DNA of 10,831 nucleotides. It comes from an uncultured Chromatiaceae bacterium. GTDB lineage: Bacteria > Pseudomonadota > Gammaproteobacteria > Enterobacterales > Alteromonadaceae. Made by a program: the position numbers and the translations under genes. The notes under the pieces were generated by a model, which was not told the DNA's origin, did no database searches, and saw nothing but the letters and a program-made list of their open reading frames with translations. The stretch covers positions 1-10,831 of the forward strand of contig CAMLSF010000124.1 of the NCBI GenBank assembly GCA_946482615.1, read 5' to 3'. Below are positions 7,141 through 10,831 of this stretch, in pieces; position 1 is the first letter of the stretch, and each line of letters starts with the position of its first letter.

Positions 7141-8781
7141 ATGACAGAATTAAACAAACGTCAGGCTACTGCTTCTGAAGAGGCGTTGTGGCGCATATTT
7201 ACTGTGCCAGAGGCGCCGGACTCGACTTTAAGTATCATCGAACAAAACATTTCGCAAAACCTGGCTGGTTTTTTACGTGAAAGTATTGTCGCTGTGGAAA
7301 AACCGCTGTGGCAAATTGAGCGAGATTTTCAGGCCCATCAAATTCCATCAGAACCTAAATTTGTGTCGGATTATGCCGAGCAGATGATGGAAAAACTGGT
7401 GGCGCATTCAGTGCATACCGCAGCGCCAAGTTTTATAGGCCATATGACCTCTGCTTTGCCGTATTTTGTGTTGCCGCTGTCAAAAATGATGGTGGGTTTA
7501 AACCAGAATCTGGTGAAAATCGAAACCTCCAAAGCTTTTACGCCGTTAGAGCGCCAGGTCATCGGCATGATGCACCATCTGGTGTACGGCGAAGGCGACA
7601 GCTTTTATAAAAAATGGATGCACAGCGCCAACCATTCGTTAGGGGCTTTTTGTTCTGGTGGCACCATAGCCAATATCACGGCGCTCTGGATTGCCCGTAA
7701 CAGGTTATTAAAAGCCGAAGGGGATTTTAAAGGCGTCGCCAAAGAAGGCCTGTACCGCGCTATGAAATATTATGGCTATGAAGGTTTAGCCATTTTAGTG
7801 TCAGAACGTGGTCATTATTCCTTAGGCAAAGCCGCGGACATTTTAGGTATTGGCCGTGAGTTTTTAATTCCGGTAAAAACCGATGCCAATAACAAAGTGC
7901 AAAGCGCTGAGATGCGCCGCATCAGCCGTGAGCTGAATGACAAAAATATCAAAGTGATGGCGATAGTGGGTGTGGCTGGTACCACTGAAACCGGCAATGT
8001 TGACCCGCTGAATGATTTAGCCGATTTAGCGGCAGAACTGGGTTGCCATTTCCACGTCGATGCCGCCTGGGGCGGGGCCACTTTATTATCGGATAAATAC
8101 CGTCATCTGCTCAGCGGCATAGAAAGAGCGGATTCAGTGACCATTGATGCCCATAAACAAATGTATGTGCCTATGGGGGCAGGTATGGTGGTGTTTAAGC
8201 ATCCGTCTTCGGCTCATGCGATAGAACATCATGCCGAGTATATCCTGCGTAAAGGTTCGAAAGATTTAGGTAGCCAGACGCTGGAAGGCTCAAGGCCCGG
8301 TATGGCCATGCTGGTGCATGCCTGTTTGCAGGTGATTGGCCGTCAGGGTTATGAAATTCTGATCAACCGCAGTCTGGATAAAGCCCGCTATTTTGCTGGT
8401 TTAATTAAAGATCATGCGCAGTTTGAGCTCATTACTGAACCCGAGTTGTGTTTACTGACCTATCGTTATGTGCCGGCAGAAGTTCAACAAGCTATGGCTG
8501 TAGCTTCTCCTGAAAAAAGGCAGAAGTTTAATGAACTGCTCAATGGTTTAACCCGCTTTATTCAGAAAACCCAGCGTGAAGAAGGCCGCTCTTTTGTCTC
8601 CCGTACCAGGATTAAACCTGAACGTTACCAGCGTCAGGACACAGTGGTCTTCCGTGTAGTGCTGGCCAATCCTCTGACGACTGATCAAATTCTGTTGGAT
8701 GTACTGGAAGAGCAGCAACAAGTGGCCGCTTTGGATAAAGAGTTCCTGCCGAAATTATTACAACTGGCTAAAGACAGCTGA
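7141..8781 (+). CDS. panP: PLP-dependent aspartate 1-decarboxylase PanP
   Basis: Decarboxylates L-aspartate to beta-alanine, the half of pantothenate that PanC joins to pantoate. It stands in for the pyruvoyl enzyme PanD in Vibrio and Alteromonadales-type bacteria. The 546-residue protein belongs to the group II (glutamate/DOPA-type) PLP decarboxylases. Seen: FCSGGTIANITALW (170-183), SERGHYS (221-227) with His225 expected to stack on PLP, VGVAGTTETGNVDPL (276-290), HVDAAWGG (305-312) with Asp307 for the pyridine nitrogen, and DAHKQMYVPMG (336-346) with the PLP-binding Lys339. The length is as expected for PanP, with an N-terminal extension before the PLP fold. The ribosome site AGGA (7132-7135) is 5 bases from the ATG. 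Nearby panC and panB strongly support the PanP call over glutamate or other amino-acid decarboxylases. Substrate is inferred from family and neighbours; the motifs alone do not prove it. Confidence 0.9.
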   Translation: MTELNKRQATASEEALWRIFTVPEAPDSTLSIIEQNISQNLAGFLRESIVAVEKPLWQIERDFQAHQIPSEPKFVSDYAEQMMEKLVAHSVHTAAPSFIGHMTSALPYFVLPLSKMMVGLNQNLVKIETSKAFTPLERQVIGMMHHLVYGEGDSFYKKWMHSANHSLGAFCSGGTIANITALWIARNRLLKAEGDFKGVAKEGLYRAMKYYGYEGLAILVSERGHYSLGKAADILGIGREFLIPVKTDANNKVQSAEMRRISRELNDKNIKVMAIVGVAGTTETGNVDPLNDLADLAAELGCHFHVDAAWGGATLLSDKYRHLLSGIERADSVTIDAHKQMYVPMGAGMVVFKHPSSAHAIEHHAEYILRKGSKDLGSQTLEGSRPGMAMLVHACLQVIGRQGYEILINRSLDKARYFAGLIKDHAQFELITEPELCLLTYRYVPAEVQQAMAVASPEKRQKFNELLNGLTRFIQKTQREEGRSFVSRTRIKPERYQRQDTVVFRVVLANPLTTDQILLDVLEEQQQVAALDKEFLPKLLQLAKDS

Positions 8782-8796
8782 TCCTTTGCCGGATCA
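8779..8796. terminator. Small hairpin at the convergent panP/TSUP ends
   Basis: TGATCC (8779-8784) and GGATCA (8791-8796) form a 6-bp stem with a 6-base loop. The left arm begins with the panP stop TGA and the right arm is the TSUP stop read from the other strand. No T-run follows on the plus strand, so termination strength is doubtful. Confidence 0.35.
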
Positions 8797-9504
8797 CAGC
8801 ACTACCGCCAGTATCATCTGCAACGCCAGAGCCGATAATCCCAGTTTTATCCAATGGATAAAGCGCGGATCCGGTGCTGGCGGCCGTATTTTGGAACCCA
8901 GATAAGAACCAGCCACAGCACCCAGGATCAATGCCGCTAAAGGCCACAGATAGTCCAGATAAGCAAAGCCGATAAAGCCAAACACCAGAACTTTCAATAA
9001 ATGGCTGACAGACATCATCAAGGCTGCTGTTACTATCACTTTGTTTTGGTCTGCACTGTGTTTTAGTAACAGACTGGTGGACAGAGGCCCGGTCGCGCCG
9101 ACAAGTAAACCTAATCCACTTTGTAAAAAACCTATCCAGATCACATGTTCATACCTGCTCATCAGCCCGTTAAAACCCGGATGCCATAAATTCAGCAGTA
9201 TATAAAGTCCGATAAAAACCGGCAGATACTGTACAGGCAGTTGAGTCCAGAGCCAGCCAAAAAGCCCGACCCCCAGCAGTGAACCACAGAGAAAACCTGG
9301 GATCAGCGGCCACAACACGTCGTGCAAAGAGAACAGAGCTCTGGAGCTGTTGCTGGCTAATTGAGTCAGGCCATGGATGGGGACTATGGCTGCGGCAGGT
9401 AAAAACAGCGGCAGTATGGCAATAAGGAGCATGCCACCACCAAAACCCACTAAGGCTGCCAGCAGAGACGTCAGGCAGGAGATCAGCAACAGCAGTGCTA
9501 ACAT
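8794..9504 (-). CDS. TSUP (TauE/SafE) family membrane permease
   Basis: Predicted inner-membrane permease of 236 residues, almost wholly hydrophobic, with roughly eight membrane segments. The TSUP family, which includes TauE and SafE, is linked to export or uptake of sulfite, sulfoacetate and other small organic anions. Both internal repeats show the family's glycine-rich turn: VGFGGGMLLIAILPLFLP (19-36) in the first half and LVGATGPLSTSLLL (134-147) in the second. A cytoplasmic KIRPPAPDPR loop (205-214) comes before the last helix. AGGA 6 bases upstream supports the ATG at 9504. The gene converges on panP with only 12 bases between. The substrate cannot be read from sequence; proximity to panP permits, but does not show, a role with a beta-alanine- or aspartate-related compound. 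Confidence 0.82.
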   Translation of the reverse strand: MLALLLLISCLTSLLAALVGFGGGMLLIAILPLFLPAAAIVPIHGLTQLASNSSRALFSLHDVLWPLIPGFLCGSLLGVGLFGWLWTQLPVQYLPVFIGLYILLNLWHPGFNGLMSRYEHVIWIGFLQSGLGLLVGATGPLSTSLLLKHSADQNKVIVTAALMMSVSHLLKVLVFGFIGFAYLDYLWPLAALILGAVAGSYLGSKIRPPAPDPRFIHWIKLGLSALALQMILAVVL

Positions 9505-9616
9505 TGGGAGTCCTTCAGATTAACAGCTTAGTCATGAATTTATCGAAACATAGTTGCTTACAACAGCGGCATTGCATCTGTGGTGCTGCAGCGTTACTTT
9601 AAAGGCAAAGTGAAAT

Positions 9617-9624
9617 GGGAGGGA
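9617..9624 (+). promoter_or_regulatory. Strong ribosome site fixing the PspC-protein start
   Basis: GGGAGGGA lies 6 bases before the ATG at 9631, a very good Shine-Dalgarno match. The same frame can be read from a GTG at 9580, but that would put this purine run inside the gene and add 17 residues unlike PspC proteins. Confidence 0.7.
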
Positions 9625-9630
9625 AGTATT

Positions 9631-9822
9631 ATGTCGGATAAAACCTTAGCTTTATCGAATGACAAAATGATCTTTGGGGTTTGTGGTGGTATAGCAGAGT
9701 ATTTTGGCTGGTCCGCCGGTGGTGTGCGTCTGGTCTATGTATTGTTGTCGGTGTTATCCGCCGCTTTTCCAGGCTTGTTTGTCTATATAGTGTTATGGCT
9801 GTTAATGCCAAAAAAAGACTAG
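9631..9822 (+). CDS. Small PspC-domain membrane protein
   Basis: A 63-residue protein that is almost entirely a PspC domain: KMIFGVCGGIAEYFGWS (12-28), then a hydrophobic stretch from about 33 to 59 ending VLWLLMPKKD. One long or two short membrane segments are likely, so it should sit in the inner membrane. In enteric bacteria PspC (about 119 residues) works with PspB to sense envelope stress and recruit PspA. This protein lacks the extra C-terminal part, and no pspA, pspB or pspF is nearby, so a role in the Psp response is not shown. Stand-alone short PspC-domain proteins are common in gammaproteobacteria. It is divergent from the TSUP gene across 126 bases in which I see no confident promoter, and convergent with panC. 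Confidence 0.82.
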   Translation: MSDKTLALSNDKMIFGVCGGIAEYFGWSAGGVRLVYVLLSVLSAAFPGLFVYIVLWLLMPKKD

Positions 9823-9824
9823 CA

Positions 9825-9848
9825 GGGTCAGAGCTTTGGCTCTGCCCC
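9825..9848. terminator. Imperfect terminator between the PspC gene and panC
   Basis: CAGAGC (9829-9834) pairs with GCTCTG (9839-9844) around a 4-base loop. The stem is lengthened past one mismatch by GGG (9825-9827) with CCC (9846-9848). On the minus strand, leaving panC, a run of seven T follows about 8 bases after the stem (opposite the A-run at 9810-9816). It may therefore serve panC better than the PspC gene. Confidence 0.45.
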
Positions 9849-9868
9849 GGATATCGTTCTTCTGAGAG

Positions 9869-10711
9869 TTAAACTTCGATATTATCAATCAGGCGGGTCG
9901 TGCCCAGATAAGCCGCGGCCAGTATCACTAACGCAGCCTTGGAGTCGGACTCAGGCACCAGAGTCTGACGATTGGAGATATTGACGTAATCGGCTTTAAA
10001 ACCTGCAGCATTGAGCTCGTCTTTGGCTTGTTGCTCTAAAGCTCTGAAATCAGAGAAGCCCTGATTCAGCTGCTGTTTCATCCACTGCAGGGTACGGTAT
10101 AACACCGGAGCTGTGGCACGTTGTTCTGCTGTTAAATACCCATTACGTGAACTTAAGGCCAAACCATCAGCAGCCCTGGTGGTGGGCACACCTATGATTT
10201 CAATCGGCATCGACAAGTCTGTCACCATCTGGCGGATAATAGCCAGTTGCTGATAGTCCTTCTGGCCAAAACAGGCGATGTCCGGCTGCACCAGATTAAA
10301 CAGCTTAGTCACTATGGTCGACACCCCGCGGAAATGCCCGGCGCGACTGGCACCGCAGTGATAGTCACCCAAAAGTGGCACTTCGACATAAGTTTGTACG
10401 TCCAGTCCCCTTGGATAAATAATGGCCGGGGTAGGGGTAAATACCGCATCTGCGCCATGTTCAGTCAGTCCTTTGCAGTCCTGTTCTAAAGTGCGGGGGT
10501 ATTTGTCTAAATCTTCATTGGCACCAAACTGCATAGGATTAACAAAAATACTGACAATAACTCTGTCAGCTCTTTGTTTGGCGGTATCGACTAACTGCAA
10601 ATGGCCCTGATGTAAATTGCCCATGGTCGGCACAAAGGCAACCCGTTCACCAGCACTGCGCCACTGGCGGATTAACGCGCGCAGCTGAGCTATATCCTGA
10701 ATCATTAACAT
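9869..10711 (-). CDS. panC: Pantothenate synthetase
   Basis: Joins pantoate and beta-alanine with ATP (to AMP and pyrophosphate) to make pantothenate, the coenzyme A precursor; cytoplasmic. The 280-residue protein matches E. coli PanC (283) closely. Seen: [14 protein letters not shown] (28-41) with the HxGH nucleotidyltransferase motif His34-His37, [10 protein letters not shown] (54-63), [15 protein letters not shown] (120-134), [10 protein letters not shown] (147-156) and the KMSKS-like LSSRNGYL (186-193), plus the C-terminal RLIDN. The ATG at 10711 gives the usual ML start. Its ribosome site AAGG (10722-10725) overlaps the panB stop, 12 bases separating the two genes, so panB and panC are surely cotranscribed. 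Its beta-alanine substrate would come from PanP at 7141-8781. All key motifs look intact. Confidence 0.96.
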   Translation of the reverse strand: MLMIQDIAQLRALIRQWRSAGERVAFVPTMGNLHQGHLQLVDTAKQRADRVIVSIFVNPMQFGANEDLDKYPRTLEQDCKGLTEHGADAVFTPTPAIIYPRGLDVQTYVEVPLLGDYHCGASRAGHFRGVSTIVTKLFNLVQPDIACFGQKDYQQLAIIRQMVTDLSMPIEIIGVPTTRAADGLALSSRNGYLTAEQRATAPVLYRTLQWMKQQLNQGFSDFRALEQQAKDELNAAGFKADYVNISNRQTLVPESDSKAALVILAAAYLGTTRLIDNIEV

Positions 10712-10723
10712 AAAAAGCTGACC

Positions 10724-10831
10724 TTAAAAGCTATGTTCAGGGCCAGGAAACTGGCCTTGTTTGACGTCCTGAATGTATTTGCCTATGGCTTGTTTAATTT
10801 CGCCGGTTTCCTGCAGGAAGTTTTTCGAGAA
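10724..10831 (-). CDS. panB: Ketopantoate hydroxymethyltransferase, C-terminal end (partial)
   Basis: Only the last 35 residues are in the window; the rest lies beyond base 10831. They read [18 protein letters not shown] (3-20) and end [10 protein letters not shown], closely matching the C-terminus of PanB, which ends ...YPGEEHSF in E. coli. The enzyme transfers a hydroxymethyl group from methylene-tetrahydrofolate to alpha-ketoisovalerate, giving ketopantoate, the first committed step of pantoate synthesis. It is the upstream gene of the panBC operon. The TAA stop overlaps the panC ribosome site, suggesting coupled translation. The identification is by C-terminal tail and position, but both agree. 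Confidence 0.9.
   Translation of the reverse strand, partial: FSKNFLQETGEIKQAIGKYIQDVKQGQFPGPEHSF
10741..10756 (-). repeat. Perfect 6-bp hairpin near the panB end
   Basis: GGCCAG and CTGGCC, separated by 4 bases, form a GC-rich stem inside the last codons of panB, 15 bases upstream of its stop. No T-run follows on the minus strand, so it does not look like a terminator. It could be simple coincidence with the coding sequence. Confidence 0.4.

Noticed and set aside
9580..9630. A GTG start adding 17 residues to the PspC protein
   Set aside because: It would bury a very strong Shine-Dalgarno sequence, and the extra residues do not fit a PspC protein.
1..10831. Mobile element, CRISPR array, toxin-antitoxin pair or defence system
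   Set aside because: No repeat arrays, transposase or integrase, terminal inverted repeats, or paired small toxin-like genes; nearly all coding space is taken by conserved genes.

Overview
The window looks like a chromosomal housekeeping segment from a gammaproteobacterium, most likely an Alteromonadales/Rheinheimera-type marine or freshwater relative. This rests on protein resemblance and gene order read by eye, not on a search. Gene pairs known from enteric bacteria and Pseudomonas are recognisable: divergent fbp/mpl, mpl next to ubiX, yadG-yadH, and panB-panC. The beta-alanine enzyme is the PLP-dependent PanP typical of Vibrio/Alteromonadales, not the pyruvoyl PanD of E. coli.

Layout. Bases 46-1020 (-) encode class I fructose-1,6-bisphosphatase (fbp), divergent from a tight plus-strand cluster: mpl (1222-2571, murein peptide recycling), ubiX (2602-3216, prenyl-FMN synthesis for ubiquinone), yadG (3213-4139) and yadH (4136-4906), an ABC-2 exporter pair. 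The last three genes are joined by 4-base stop/start overlaps. A strong hairpin at 4930-4954 ends this cluster and also forms the 3' end of the opposing gene, a two-TM EAL/degenerate-GGDEF signalling protein (4939-6816, -). A 324-base gene-free gap (6817-7140) separates it from the divergent panP (7141-8781, +). PanP converges, with 12 bases between, on a TSUP-family (TauE/SafE) permease (8794-9504, -). A 63-residue PspC-domain protein (9631-9822, +) follows. Last come panC (9869-10711, -) and the 3' end of panB (10724-10831, -, truncated by the window edge).

How the genes work together. PanP makes beta-alanine from aspartate. PanB makes ketopantoate (after reduction of its product by ketopantoate reductase, not seen here to make pantoate). 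PanC joins pantoate and beta-alanine into pantothenate, the coenzyme A precursor. Three of the pathway's enzymes are therefore here, although panP is not in the panBC transcript. In E. coli the order is yadG-yadH-(other genes)-panD-panC-panB, from general knowledge. Here panP occupies the equivalent position of panD, which suggests non-homologous replacement within a conserved neighbourhood.

I see no mobile element, CRISPR array, rRNA, tRNA or phage gene. No new multi-gene system is evident. The points most worth a second look are the PanP-for-PanD replacement, the EAL receptor with its decayed GGDEF domain, and the convergent gene ends packed into hairpins.
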